Shown here in pieces: positions 34,016 through 44,623 of a stretch of 64,000 bases of DNA; within the stretch, counting starts at the first letter, position 1, and the number at the start of each line of letters is the position of its first letter. The stretch covers positions 107,521,256 to 107,585,255 of the forward strand of contig OX235271.1 of the NCBI GenBank assembly GCA_944472155.2. The letters run 5' to 3'. The translations under genes and the position numbers were made by a program. The notes beneath the pieces were generated by a model. It saw only the letters and a program-made list of their open reading frames with translations, was not told where the DNA came from and searched no databases. Origin of the DNA: Trichobilharzia szidati (Eukaryota; Platyhelminthes; Trematoda; Strigeidida; Schistosomatidae).

Positions 34016-34182
34016 AGCATTGAATCGGGTCCCAGTGGCTGAATAGTATATGAGCTTACCTTGTAACCGGAAGGTCCTGGGTTCGAACCCCTGTAGTGGG
34101 TGCGTACTGCCGATGATTCCGAAACTAGGATGAACCAGCTGTCCAGTACTCCCTGGTTTTCAATGGTTCTCTAGCTGACATT
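34016..34182 (+). repeat. SINE1 copy i with hammerhead relic
   Basis: Plus copy: tRNA-like 34028-34095 with B box GGGTTCGAACCCC, hammerhead 34104-34149: stem I GTACTG/CAGTAC, core CCGATGA (second base C for T), GAACC. It belongs to the same subfamily as the copy at 59750-60062 (core CCGATGA). Confidence 0.7.
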
Positions 34183-34700
34183 TCTTTATCTTTTTATTTC
34201 TACAGTCTTGTTGTGTTTTTAAACTTTCGAATAATGTTTGTATACAATGAATTTCTTGCTTGGTTCCATTATTCTCATTACTTTAAGGGATTTCATTAGT
34301 TTCAGGTGGCACTATTTAAACTTGAATTTTCAAATTTTCTTGATATATTTTTCTTCTATAGTACATGTCCACAAGTGACAGTTTATCACTGATTGGTTGA
34401 CGGAAAAAAATGTAGTTAAACAGTTTAAAAACTTCATTCTTCTTTTTTGACTTTCTTGCCTTTACAAAGAATGTAAAGCTTTGGTTTGATCAGAGAAGAC
34501 ATCAAAGGTCTGTGTTTCTATTCCTTTTTTCAGTAATAAGAAGTATAGATGATCCCAACGAAGTACATTTCAGTTGTTTGTGAAGTCTGTTTCCAGAATG
34601 CAAATAAAAATTATAGCATAGATTGATGTATAACTAGATTAGAGCATTGCACATGCGTGGACCCTGGAATACTCTTAATAAGTCACTCATATGTCATTCA
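34183..34700. other. No gene recognised
   Basis: AT-rich spacer with T-rich runs. Confidence 0.45.
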
Positions 34701-34704
34701 ACTG

Positions 34705-36325
34705 ATATTATGATCTCAAATGCTGACATTTTATGTCATCCTCTCTCTCACTGATGTTTTCAATGAGTCACTTTCCAATAACACTGTTCCTGCTTCTTGG
34801 AAGGACATTAAAATTGTTTCTGTGCCTGAATCATCAAGTGGACGAGGTGTCAAGTTCAGACCTACTGTCATTACTTCACCTTTTTTAAAAGCAGTCGAAG
34901 GACTGACTTTGTTTAATCGTGAACCTTCACTGAGGGCTTTAAACGACCCTAATCAATTTGCTTATAAACACAGTAGGAGTAGCTTGGGTGCCACTGTCGT
35001 CTTATTTCATAATGTTGTCTCTAGTTTAGAGGGAGGTGCCAAATATGCTCGGTGTTCCTTCCTAGATTACACATCTGCCCTCGACTCTGTTCTGAGGCCT
35101 CTTTTGTTAAACGAGCTTGCTGCTTCACAGACACAATGTTAGATTACCAAGTGATTGCATAGCTATTTTTCTGATGGGAAGCAATACACTGTTTAAAATG
35201 AGAAGTCCTCCATCACTTGCTTCACTTACTCTAGTTGGTGCTGCTCATGGAGCTGTTTCTCATATTTCCCTTTTCCTTCTTCTTCCATGAATTGCATCAC
35301 TCTGACGAAGTCTATTTCTGTAATTATACTGATTATCCTTGTGACTGTTTGTATGGCAGTGATTACTTCTCAGTCAAACTGTTCAAAACTGAGTAAGTCC
35401 TTATCAGAAATTGGTCAGTGCTCCTCGTCAAACGTATTTAGCTTAATCAATTCAAATGTCAGGTTGTTTATTTCAATTTCAGATGCAAGGGCGACTCACG
35501 TGAACTGGTTAGTTCACATGGTTCTACTATCATAGATGACACTGAAGTAGCAATCGAATCGAATGTTGAATGCCTTGGAGTATGTATTTTCTCTGATGCT
35601 GATTCCTGGTCTTACTACATCATGTTAGTTTGACGTTCTATGTGAGGAAGTTGAGAGGATCTGATATTATTCCGTCTCTACTGTTACTGTTTGTTAATTC
35701 CTGTATTCCGTCTAGGCTTCTTTACTGTTCCCTCACCGTTAATATTTCTTGGGCTACTTAAGAATGTCTTTGATTGTTATACTGTGTAGGGCTCCAGAAG
35801 CCGTCAGTAGGGAGAGTGGGTTGTCGCTAAGCTGAACCAACTGGTTATTAGTATTGTAGATAGACACTTGGATTCCTGCATGGAATTAGCAAGTATTATC
35901 TTGTCAGACTCTGGACACCCTCTCCATACACAACTGTCTCCTTGCATCTCATCAGCTGGGTAGTGTTCGAAGCCGCTATATAAGACTGTTTGTTCAACGA
36001 CTGAGTATAAAAACTCTACGATACCTTATTTAGCGCACATTTTATGTGATGAGAATAGTGTAGGGCAGGAAATTACCAACTTACTGCGGAACTCTAAGTT
36101 AACTTCTGCATTCGTTTTGTCCTCATTGTTACACTGTTGTTAATATTCTTACTTGATATGATTATATAATCATTTCTTATTGAGCAATATTAATAATGTA
36201 AATTATTATTGGTATAAGTGCCCCATTTTGATTGTTGCCCCTGTAATGAGGATATTAGATGTAATATTATATTACATGCTGAAAATTCCTTATTTGTACC
36301 AAAATTATTGGTTGGAATATAGCTA
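34705..36325 (+). pseudogene. CR1-like LINE reverse transcriptase, degraded copy
   Basis: The frame 34720-35142 reads VPASWKDIKIVSVPESSS, VKFRPTVITSPFLK and CSFLDYTSALDSV (motif A), homologous to the copy at 43895. Later parts survive only in shifted frames (SQSNCSKLSKSLSEIGQC at about 35372, ECLGVCIF at 35571). It ends with the family tail TGCTGAAAATTCC near 36278. Truncated at 5', many lesions, inactive. Confidence 0.8.
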
Positions 36326-36329
36326 TCAT

Positions 36330-37110
36330 TACGATTATATCTATGATTTTGTCACAAATATGTCTCAGGATATTTCCGGATCTTTTGATTCTTTCAACAC
36401 CTGTTCTTTTCTCGTTGGGCATTTTTCTTCGGATTAAAAAAAAACTTGTCAATGAGCTGTCAGATCAGTTAACTGACTATATCATTTGCTTTTCTTTAAT
36501 ATCCCTTCAACAAATTAGATGGTGAAGGTGACCTGGAGCTCTTTGTTTTTATATGCTGAAGACGTGAAATCAAATGTTATGCCAACAGTCTAAAAAGAAA
36601 CTTCTGATGTGTGAAATTTTTAGTTGCTGAGATTAGATAGAATGATATTTATGTGATTAAGAATTTAAAAAAAATCTTGTGAACAGATAACATACGTTTA
36701 ACATTTGGTACACGATAAATTCCTGTTCTTTATTTTGCTTGTCAATAGAACAAATAACTTCTGACGCCTATTAGTGTAAACATGTTAACATATGGTGCGA
36801 AAAAAAATGTTTACCACATGATTACACTGTATTTAAGGGAAATAAGCGCCAGGAAGTGTATAGACTCCAACAAACATGAGTTAATGAGAAAAATGCCTGC
36901 TGGTCTTTTTTTCTCATGTAAAACTATGGAGGCCAAGAAATTATTGGAAACGTTTAGGTAATTATATATTCAATGATACTTGGAGAAATTTTAAATTTAC
37001 CTACTTGTAGTGATCATTTTAATTGTGACTGTTAAAGTTTTCACTAAATACCAAAAGTTATACATCAGTGACGAAATACTGCGACAGTCTTAAAAGTTTC
37101 ATCTTTGCTC
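36330..37110. other. No gene recognised
   Basis: AT-rich spacer, possibly old LINE tail DNA. Nothing distinct. Confidence 0.4.
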
Positions 37111-37114
37111 TTTG

Positions 37115-37560
37115 ATTCATATCAGTTGCAGGACAGTTTAAAATTTGGGAGCTTGTTGACCATTCAGCCAATTGGGTCGGAATCCAATCGCCCATGAACT
37201 CCAACTCCTGTTAGTTTGGGATTTTTAGCACCACCGCAAGCCAATAGCAGAGGTGAGTAATTGTCCTCACATCTAATTTGTGGGACTCCGCTGGCCAGGG
37301 CTTATCACTAGAACTCCAAGTGACTTCGTCCTATATTCAGTAACCAGTAAGCTCCACACTGAATGTCAAGTGTTGGTTTGTAGGGAAGAGTCTCTCTCTG
37401 TTCTTATATTCATGTCTGGATGGGTATTTTCAGTGAATTGTAGGGATTTGACTAGTTTCAAGTTTTGAACACGAACTGATATGAATTAGATAATTAGAGT
37501 ACATGACACCTGTTTCGTCTTAATCTAAGAATCTTTAGCAGTACACACACATGAACCCAC
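37115..37560 (-). repeat. SINE1, strongly decayed
   Basis: Minus-strand pieces: a tRNA-like edge (GACCATTCAGCCAATTGGGT at 37159) and, at 37480-37560, a tail-to-hammerhead piece (CCTGTTTCGTCTTAATCTAA). Order and gaps suggest a nested or rearranged old copy. Confidence 0.45.
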
Positions 37561-37564
37561 CGGG

Positions 37565-37635
37565 GATCTATTCTATATTCTATTACATTCTGAAAATTCC
37601 ATATTTGTACCAAAAGTACTGTTTGGAATAAAACC
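37565..37635 (+). repeat. CR1-like LINE 3' tail fragment
   Basis: TTCTGAAAATTCCATATTTG then ACCAAAAGTACTGTTTGG and AATAAAACC, the same tail as at 46075-46135. Confidence 0.6.
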
Positions 37636-37954
37636 ATTTCTATTATTATATCATTCATTTTTCACCTACTGTCTATTTTCAATTGATATATTATTAGACG
37701 ATTGCAGGTAATGGACAGGAAGACCTTATATAGTAACAATTATTAATCCATTTCATTTTATAACCCATACTGATCTTTTAAATTTTTAGAACGACAAAAT
37801 GAGAGAAGGAATATATTTCTTCACTCATTTTGTTTTCTTTCTTCTAAATGCGTAAATGGGAACTTGCAAACCTCAAATTTTTGATGATTAAAGACTTTGC
37901 ACAGGAATCATTTAATGATTGTGTGCATAGCGCGGACCTAGCATACTTTTGTTC
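37636..37954. other. No gene recognised
   Basis: AT-rich spacer. Confidence 0.4.
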
Positions 37955-38310
37955 TTTGATTGGACACTAGTAACTAGTGTAATGTGTCTAGTCCTTTCTT
38001 TGGTACAGACTGAATTCTATCAGTCAGCTTTGCAATGTGGCCACTATTCTAGGTAGATCACCATCACGGTGCACATTGATTTGATGATATTAGATGGTTG
38101 GAGGCAGGAGGTCAATCGCGAGCCCGAATAGCTCAGTGGTAACGTCTCTGAGTACAGCGCTCACTGGGTGACGCGGGTTTGAATCTCAGAAGGGACATGA
38201 GTTCCTTCAAGGTTGCAGATACGCCTTGCTGACTGGTGAGCGGCAACTAGCACAAAACCTAGGGGGGCAAAGGACTTCCTGTGGCTGATTGCCTCCAACC
38301 ATCTAATACT
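37955..38310 (+). repeat. SINE2 composite with broken hammerhead
   Basis: The left half (37963-38105) is the SINE2 5' module in minus orientation with its unit end. The right half (38120-38310) is plus: A box ATAGCTCAGTGGTAACG, B box GGGTTTGAATCTC, then a ribozyme region with CTGACTGGTGA in place of the core, AAAAC in place of GAAAC, and no GTC. The ribozyme is dead. It ends CCAACCATCTAATAC. Confidence 0.7.
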
Positions 38311-38454
38311 TTTGTTCTGTTAAACTTCCCATTGCATAAACTATCTGCTTTCAGTTGTTATTTCACCTAGATAGAAAAAAACTTGAATATTGTTTCTACA
38401 CTGTGTAAGTGTCATGATTAGTTTTAACCTACTTTGTCAAGTCTGATTGTTTTA

Positions 38455-38575
38455 AGGATTTTCATTATGAGTTGACATTAGTTAGAGAACCATTGGAAAA
38501 CCTGGGAGTACTGGACAGCTGTTTCGTCCTAGTTTGGGACTCTTCACAGTACGCGCCCACCGGGATTTTAAAAAC
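38455..38575 (-). repeat. SINE1 copy k, tail and hammerhead only
   Basis: Minus: tail CCATTGGAAAACCTGGGAGT, hammerhead 38508-38552 with a one-base deletion in the core (TGAAGA), then the B-box edge where homology stops. Confidence 0.65.
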
Positions 38576-39070
38576 GACACTTATATAATTTGGCTTTATT
38601 GCATAATGCAATGCCTAAAAAAATTCCGGTTATCTGTAATTGTTACAGTGTATTTATATGACTTTAATGGGAGTAGTCCGTAAATAACTGAAATTAAATA
38701 GGATGAATTCCACTGATATGCTTTGTTTCATCATTTTCATATCTAATCACTTTTCTAGTTGATAGTATGAATTCGTTTTTATCAATTTTATGTTATTAAA
38801 TCGTGTTAAATGCCGTTGTTATTGTTTTCCTACTTAGGAGAGGTTAATGTTTTTATTCTCAATGAGTTTACTCAATTCTAGAGTGGATATGAATTGTTAC
38901 ATTTTAGTTTAATGTCTAGGGATGTTGAGAATGTATCAATCCAGTGGTTGATTTTTCTGACGAATATTCATAATTATTGGGCTGACTACATTAACTTAAT
39001 AAAATTCACACATTTGACCTCAAACACGATACAATCATGTGTTAGGTTATTTTTATTCTATTTTATTCCT
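38576..39070. other. No gene recognised
   Basis: AT-rich spacer. Confidence 0.4.
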
Positions 39071-39074
39071 TTAT

Positions 39075-39292
39075 GTTCCCAATGGGACATATGGCTTGAA
39101 GCTGAGCTTTGAAGTTTCGGTAGCAGTGGTTTCATTTTTACGGGGTGGAGTTGTTAGCCTCACGCCTAACTTTCCCTATTTACCGGCCTTACTACTGGCT
39201 TAGCGAGGTTTAGGAGTACGTTGACCGGAAATTGAACCTCTGACCAGGTCGTTGGTTGGCGGGCATTCTACCTCTGAACCACCAACGTACTA
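39075..39292 (-). repeat. SINE4 copy d
   Basis: Minus: head GTTGGTGGTTCAGAGGTAGA, decayed B-box region AGAGGTTCAATTTCC, body GTTAGGCGTGAGGCTAACAA and an RTE-like 3' end. This is the clearest tRNA-like head in the family. Confidence 0.65.
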
Positions 39293-39324
39293 AGAAATGA
39301 GTATATAATTGGCGTACTCAAGCT

Positions 39325-39420
39325 GCAGTTTTGAAGGAACCTATCTCCCTTCTGAGATTCGAACCCGGGTCACCCAGTGCCGCAGTCGGAGACGTCACCA
39401 CTGAGCTATTCGTTAGAATT
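39325..39420 (-). repeat. SINE2 fragment, tRNA-like part only
   Basis: Minus: GAATAGCTCAGTGGTGACG (A box) and CGGGTTCGAATCTC (B box). It stops before the hammerhead. Confidence 0.65.
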
Positions 39421-39639
39421 CCAAGAATCATTACAAAATAAATCCTGGTGATATGTCTGTTGAGAAGCTTTATTGTGTTTTGTAGATAGTAAACAACATT
39501 TTTTATTATTTCATGGTTTTCTGCTGTGTATCTGCGTACTTTACAACTCTGACTTTGTGGTGTTGTATTTTTACTTATTACTGTTATTTGGTTAGATAAC
39601 TTTCTATTTCACGATAGTTTGTTATTCACCTAACAGTTG

Positions 39640-40460
39640 ATTTATTTTTCCTAATCAAGCATGTCAGCTGGAATCGTCGAGATTTGAATGGGTTTGATGA
39701 AAATACAACAGAATGAAGATTATTCAGCAGAGTGATACTGCTTCTTATTACAGGACACAGACTATCTGAAAAATGTGATGTATTTGCACGATACGTTTCG
39801 AACAGTCTGATCGCACACTTACTTGTCAAATCGATTTATATGGGAAATTAAAAGACCAGTTAAAATAAACAAAGTGAAAATGATTTAAGAATAAGAGTAA
39901 TTAACAGTAAATTTAGTTACACAATCAGATAAGGATTACCAATTCCAATAGGAATCCCAATGGGAAGCGACAAGTGGGTTGTCAGTGAGAGGGTGACATG
40001 GAAGAGATCATGCGAGGATGAGATGAGAGATTATGGGCAATTGTGGACCCAACTAAAGAGAACAGCACCAAATAGAACAAAGTGGAGATGTGCTACTGAA
40101 GCCCTATATTCCACTAGGAACCCAAGGGAATAATAATAAAGTTGGGTTAAGAGTAGTAACAAACTGTTTTTGTACACACAGGTGAGGGGGCTTAAGTTTA
40201 TGAATAACCATCGCCTCTGCGTATTTCTGTAAGCCTTCCTAATTGTTTTTATAGATAATCTTCAAAGCTTTTTTGATTTATATCAGTGTTGTGATTCATA
40301 GCAATTAGGTGTTTAGCTATAGGCGAAGTTGGTAGTTTGCCACAAGTAAATGTATGATCAGACTGTCCAAAATATACTGCACGAATGTTTCACATTCTTC
40401 AGATAATCTCTGTCTTCTAATAATACCATCCGAATTCATTAAATGGACCAGCTGTGTTTA
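39640..40460 (-). pseudogene. PLE relic with inverted LTR pieces
   Basis: Minus: the C-terminal protein end is visible in broken frames (CVYK, then AFRV-like blocks at 40150-40340), followed by an LTR-like stretch at 39640-39850 (GTGCGATCAGACTGTTCGAA). The same LTR stretch recurs inverted at 40345-40450, giving the PLE foldback layout. It contains an RTE tail insertion at 39945-40135. Confidence 0.5.
39945..40135 (+). repeat. RTE-type LINE 3' tail, short insertion
   Basis: CAAGTGGGTTGTCAGTG, the GTGACATGGAAGAGATCATG block and GAAGCCCTATATTCCACTAG, then AATAATAATAA. It matches the last 190 bp of the copies at 32085 and 46138. Confidence 0.75.
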
Positions 40461-40836
40461 GATAATGCATGTATTTACAGGTAAAATTTTAATTTATGGA
40501 AATGAACCGCAGCAACTCAATAAAATATATATTTGTGTGAATCACCTCCAAAGGTTATGCATTTGATTTTAAATTTTGTAAAGGTCAAACAGCTAATGGA
40601 CCAAAGGAAAGTCAACAAATGTATGTCCTCTAAGCCATTTAGCGAATTGATTCAGTCAGTGTGAAGTCATAACGCAATAATAATAAAATAAAGCTAGGTA
40701 CTTATTCTAATAAAGGTTTTTTGTATTTCCCAATGAATGATAAAAACAAAACAATATTGTTTTTACTGGCACTTCGCTATTTAGTGCTAATACCTTTATC
40801 AAAGTATTGTTAAACAAAATCTCAGCTTATATATAA
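40461..40836. other. Repeat-like spacer
   Basis: AT-rich. The piece at 40765-40815 (CTGGCACTTCGCTATTTAGT) may be another PLE LTR fragment; not sure. Confidence 0.3.
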
Positions 40837-41201
40837 CAAGAACAACAGCGGTTTGTGCAGAATAATATGGTACCATCATTTATTTCGTCGGCTTCTCATC
40901 AGCTGCTTACAGCCTAAATAAATTGTGAGGTTTACGTACAGAAAAGTTTTTTACATACTTGCAAATTTTACATGTTGTCAGTTGACAGAAGGTTCCACAG
41001 TAAGTGAACAGTGCTCAGAAAATTGCGCTTATATAGTTTTTTCACAGGCAGTTTAAGTTTAAACAAAATAGATGTATGCATACAATGGTAAAAGAGTTAC
41101 GTAATAAAGACGAGAGGTGAGTAAGATGATGAGTAACTAATAAATTTGGTAACGATGTACTGAGTTCAAATCACGTCATAGAAACAAGAGACAAGCAATA
41201 T
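40837..41201 (-). repeat. PLE LTR arm (3' side)
   Basis: Reverse complement of 42359-42723. On the minus strand it has GCAGCTGATGAGAAGCC then CGAAATAAATGATG, a string with hammerhead-core words (CTGATGA, GAAA) but no proper stems. Confidence 0.85.
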
Positions 41202-41275
41202 AACAGATTTAAAAAAGGAGGGGTGAGGTTAAAGACAAAGATTACGTTATCAGATTTGAGAATAAAGACATCCAG

Positions 41276-42292
41276 TTACCATGGCAAGGAAAGACTAATA
41301 ACTGCTTCTTTCTGAACACATAAATCTGGTTTGAGGCGTTTGACAGAAATTGCTTCGGCAAACTTGAGGAGAATGGAGCTCCTTTGTCTATTGATAATTT
41401 TGAAGGATTTCTCGATTTCCACCTCATGACCCATGTCGAGGAGATGCCTGGCGATGGCACTGTTTAAAGAATTTGTTTCCTTTAGACGTAAGCTTTTTGG
41501 TACATGTTCAGAAAATCGTAGGTATGCCCTTCTTTCTGTCCTTCCAATGTAACTGCTTCCGCAGATGCATGTAAATTTGTATATGCAGTTGGAGTTCACA
41601 TGAGAGGGATATCTATCGATTTTTGATTGCACCAAAGAGCAAGTTGTTTGATAGACGGGAACGAGCTTGGCTGCAGGATAGGCTATAGCTAGTGATGTAC
41701 TCAGCCTTCTGTTGATCATCGCTGTAATGTTTTCACCTTTATAATCAAGCTGAAAGTAGATTGGCTTTTTTTCCACTGTGATTTGTTTTACATTTTTGAC
41801 TTCAGATCTTCCATACTTGTTGATGAACCTTTGAGGGTATCCATTTCTCTTCAATGTCTTTTCAAGAAACTCAAATTCTTCCTCTAATTTCTCTATAGGG
41901 CATATTCTTCTCGCTCTATAGTACAGAGTCTTGACTAGACCGCGTTTAAAGCTATTTGGACAAAAGCTATTGAAATGTAAGTATTGTCCTTTCCATGTAG
42001 GCTTTCGATAAATTGACTTTTGAAGACTACCGTCTTCTAGGCGTTCCATGGCAATGTCGAGGAAATGGAACTTTCCGTCACTTTCATGTTCCATAGTAAA
42101 CTCAATATTTCTGTGTGCATCACTGAATAATCCGAGTAAGTGTGAAGCATGACTTTCATTGTTGCACACTATAAATGTGTCATCAACATATCGGCAGTAG
42201 GAATTTGTTTCGTCGATTGCATGCTTCAACTTTGTTCTTTCAAGGTTGGACATGAATATATCTGCTAAAACAGGGCTAAGTGGACTGCCCAT
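41276..42292 (-). CDS. PLE protein: reverse transcriptase C-half plus GIY-YIG endonuclease
   Basis: 338 residues without a stop. MGSPLSPVLADIFM (1-14) is RT motif B, RYVDDTFIV (34-42) holds the catalytic YVDD, and IYRKPTWKGQYLHFNS (94-109) is the PLE thumb-side block. The linker ends near 235. CIYKFTC with SSYIGRTERR (236-255) is the GIY-YIG core, followed by SEH (261-263), a helix with ARHLLDMGHE (281-290) and the PLE C-terminus KPDLCVQK (321-328). RT and nuclease together carry out target-primed insertion. Upstream homology (QFDNTLY near 42320) continues only after a one-base frameshift and stops near 42350, so the N-terminal RT is missing and the copy is not autonomous. The listed Met is internal to the family protein, not its true start. 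Confidence 0.9.
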   Translation of the reverse strand: MGSPLSPVLADIFMSNLERTKLKHAIDETNSYCRYVDDTFIVCNNESHASHLLGLFSDAHRNIEFTMEHESDGKFHFLDIAMERLEDGSLQKSIYRKPTWKGQYLHFNSFCPNSFKRGLVKTLYYRARRICPIEKLEEEFEFLEKTLKRNGYPQRFINKYGRSEVKNVKQITVEKKPIYFQLDYKGENITAMINRRLSTSLAIAYPAAKLVPVYQTTCSLVQSKIDRYPSHVNSNCIYKFTCICGSSYIGRTERRAYLRFSEHVPKSLRLKETNSLNSAIARHLLDMGHEVEIEKSFKIINRQRSSILLKFAEAISVKRLKPDLCVQKEAVISLSLPW

Positions 42293-42358
42293 AGCTACAC
42301 CATCTATTTGGCGTAAAGAGTGTTGTCAAATTGGAATTGCACATCCGTGGTACACATA

Positions 42359-42723
42359 ATATTGCTTGTCTCTTGTTTCTATGACGTGATTTGAACTCAG
42401 TACATCGTTACCAAATTTATTAGTTACTCATCATCTTACTCACCTCTCGTCTTTATTACGTAACTCTTTTACCATTGTATGCATACATCTATTTTGTTTA
42501 AACTTAAACTGCCTGTGAAAAAACTATATAAGCGCAATTTTCTGAGCACTGTTCACTTACTGTGGAACCTTCTGTCAACTGACAACATGTAAAATTTGCA
42601 AGTATGTAAAAAACTTTTCTGTACGTAAACCTCACAATTTATTTAGGCTGTAAGCAGCTGATGAGAAGCCGACGAAATAAATGATGGTACCATATTATTC
42701 TGCACAAACCGCTGTTGTTCTTG
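42359..42723 (+). repeat. PLE LTR arm (5' side, inverted)
   Basis: Starts ATATTGCTTGTCTCTTG and ends CCGCTGTTGTTCTTG; inverted match to 40837-41201. Confidence 0.85.
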
Positions 42724-42775
42724 CTTTATTTAAATTCATCAAGGGGAATAAATGCATGAAGTTATATATAACAAC

Positions 42776-43555
42776 TTAATCATTGTTCATCATCATGGGG
42801 TCATTTTTGCGTTGTCATATTGGCCAGTTGGCAAAGATATTTGGACATGATGAAGGAATATTTATGACTAAAGTAAAATAAGATAATGAACTTACCTTCT
42901 TGGTGTACAAGTAGCTGGAATTTTAGTTGCTAGATTGTAAACATCCTTGATATACATGTATGGTGAACCTGTATTGTTCTTAAAATATGCAATTTAAATT
43001 TATACAAAACTTTTAAAGATTTTACCGAAGCAATATGATAAGAAATAATTAAGTGATTCAGGCTGGAGTATGCTTGGAAGTACTTTCATTATGTGACTTG
43101 TATTACCAAATTCAGAGGTGCTAATAAAGTGGTAAACAGGTATGATTAAATGTAGCACATTGTCCATCCAAACGTTGGCTAAAAATAGGTCCAAAGATAA
43201 GCAGACGAAAAGTGCTTTCTTGATTACTCTGCAAAGTCATTTCTTGAATACATTCTGTTAATCCTGTTGAAATTCAGTATTTCGAGAAAAATTGATAACT
43301 TTTTTCTTTGTATTACATTGGCTTAGTGTTTTTCTCAACTAACTTTAAAGATTTGTTTCACAGACTTTTTCCAGACATTCATCTACAGAGTATTTATATA
43401 CACTATCCTGATTATAAAATGAATTCCTTGACTTAGAAGTATCTAGCCACCTTTTACATCTCTAATCTTTCTTGACAATTGCATGAGTGAGATTATTAAA
43501 AACTAGGTTAGCATAACAATCAGCATAAATGGGAGAAATCTGAAAGAAGCAACCT
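42776..43555. other. No gene recognised
   Basis: AT-rich spacer. The reverse frame 43000-43194 has no recognised domain. Confidence 0.45.
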
Positions 43556-43559
43556 CCTT

Positions 43560-43692
43560 TACCTACCTACCTGTGTATCATCGTTTCAACTACAGGCGGA
43601 CGGAACTGACGAGGACATCAAAGTGAGGGTCGGGAAAGCAAGGCAAGCTTCCATTACTCTCAAGTCTGTGTGGAGGTCAACAGCACTTCGCC
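43560..43692 (+). pseudogene. RTE-type LINE, left half of a split copy
   Basis: CATCGTTTCAACTACAGGCG through GTGTGGAGGTCAACAGCACT encodes the DEDIKVRVGKARQA and ITLKSVWRSTAL region. Homology breaks at about 43692 and resumes at 46138 with AAGATAAGATCCGG, as judged from the uninterrupted minus-strand copy at 58952-59575. Confidence 0.8.
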
Positions 43693-43894
43693 CTCCTAAT
43701 GTACCTTTTAGCTTCAATGTAACAAATAACATGACCAGTAACTTTTATAGTTTTAAAACTTCTGATGTTCTTAAACGTTTAAAATCTCCCAGAGTCTAGG
43801 CCCTGATGGTATACCTGCCATTGTCCTAAGGAAATGTGCTGATATTTTAAGTAACCCACTTACAAACATTTACAATACTTCTTCTTCTAATAAT

Positions 43895-44623
43895 GTGGTA
43901 CCTTCTCTGTGGAAAGATATTAAAATCATCCCTGTACCCAAGTCAGGTTCTGGTAATAATGTTAAGTTTAGACCTATCACTATTACCTCTCCTTTTTTGA
44001 AACTAATGGAGAAATTATTGCTACTAAAACTTGTTCCCTCCCTAAGCTTCTTAAACGATCCAAAGCAGTTTGCTTACAAACAGGGTAGAAGTACTTTAGA
44101 CGCTGCTGCTGTGTTTCATCACAACATTGTATCCTCCTTAGACAAAGGGGCCAAGTATGTCCGTTGTACGTTCCTTGACTATACATCTGCTTTCGACTCT
44201 GTACCTAGAGGCCTTTTGTTAAACAAGCATAGCCTTACACAAACTGAGCCCTGGGTTATCAACTGGCTGCACTCGTACTTCTCTAATAGGATGCAGTACA
44301 TGGTATGTAATGGTATATCTTCCTCTCCTTTGCTTACTGAAGCTGGAGTTCCTCAGGGTGCTGTTCTCTCTCCGTTTCTCTTTTCCTCCTTCTTACATGA
44401 TTTACCTCTCTCAGATGAAATCAACTTCGTCAAATATGCAGATGACCTGGCTGTTTCGCTTACCGTTAAGTCTCAGTCAGACTGTTTCAAATTAAATAGC
44501 TTCCTGTCGGACATCAGTCAGTGGTCTAAGCTAAATGGTCTCATGCTGAATCCCTCAAAATGCCAGACTATTGACTTCTCCCTTAGGCATAAACGAGATC
44601 TACAAACTAGTAAGTACTCGTGA
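43895..44623 (+). CDS. CR1-like (SR1-like) reverse transcriptase, N-terminal frame
   Basis: 242 codons. VKFRPITITSPFLKLMEK (23-40) is RT motif 1-2, FAYKQGRSTLDA (59-70) the next conserved block, FLDYTSAFDSVPRG (93-106) motif A with catalytic Asp, GVPQGAVLSPFLFS (151-164) motif B and VKYADDLAV (179-187) motif C with the catalytic ADD. The frame shifts near residue 230 into 44571-45197. The upstream region has LGPDGIPAIVLRK in another frame, so the N-part is also broken. It is a well-kept RT core, which suggests a fairly recent copy. Clade assignment to CR1/SR1 is by recall of motifs. Confidence 0.85.
   Translation: MVPSLWKDIKIIPVPKSGSGNNVKFRPITITSPFLKLMEKLLLLKLVPSLSFLNDPKQFAYKQGRSTLDAAAVFHHNIVSSLDKGAKYVRCTFLDYTSAFDSVPRGLLLNKHSLTQTEPWVINWLHSYFSNRMQYMVCNGISSSPLLTEAGVPQGAVLSPFLFSSFLHDLPLSDEINFVKYADDLAVSLTVKSQSDCFKLNSFLSDISQWSKLNGLMLNPSKCQTIDFSLRHKRDLQTSKYS

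Larger units (their letters stand above)
40837..42723 (-). mobile_element. Penelope-like element, young, with long identical inverted repeats
   Basis: Arms 40837-41201 and 42359-42723 are reverse complements; by eye I found no mismatch over 365 bp. Between them lies one long minus-strand frame carrying the C-terminal half of RT and a GIY-YIG nuclease. TTATATATAACAA occurs at both outer sides (40827-40839 and 42763-42775) and may be a target-site duplication. Identity of the arms points to recent insertion or gene conversion. 5'-truncated within RT. Confidence 0.85.

Noticed and set aside
38120..38190. tRNA gene suggested by A-box and B-box-like motifs
   Set aside because: The sequence has no complete cloverleaf and recurs with the same flanks at 30.9, 39.3, 47.6 and 51.4 kb. 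It is the tRNA-like head of SINE2.
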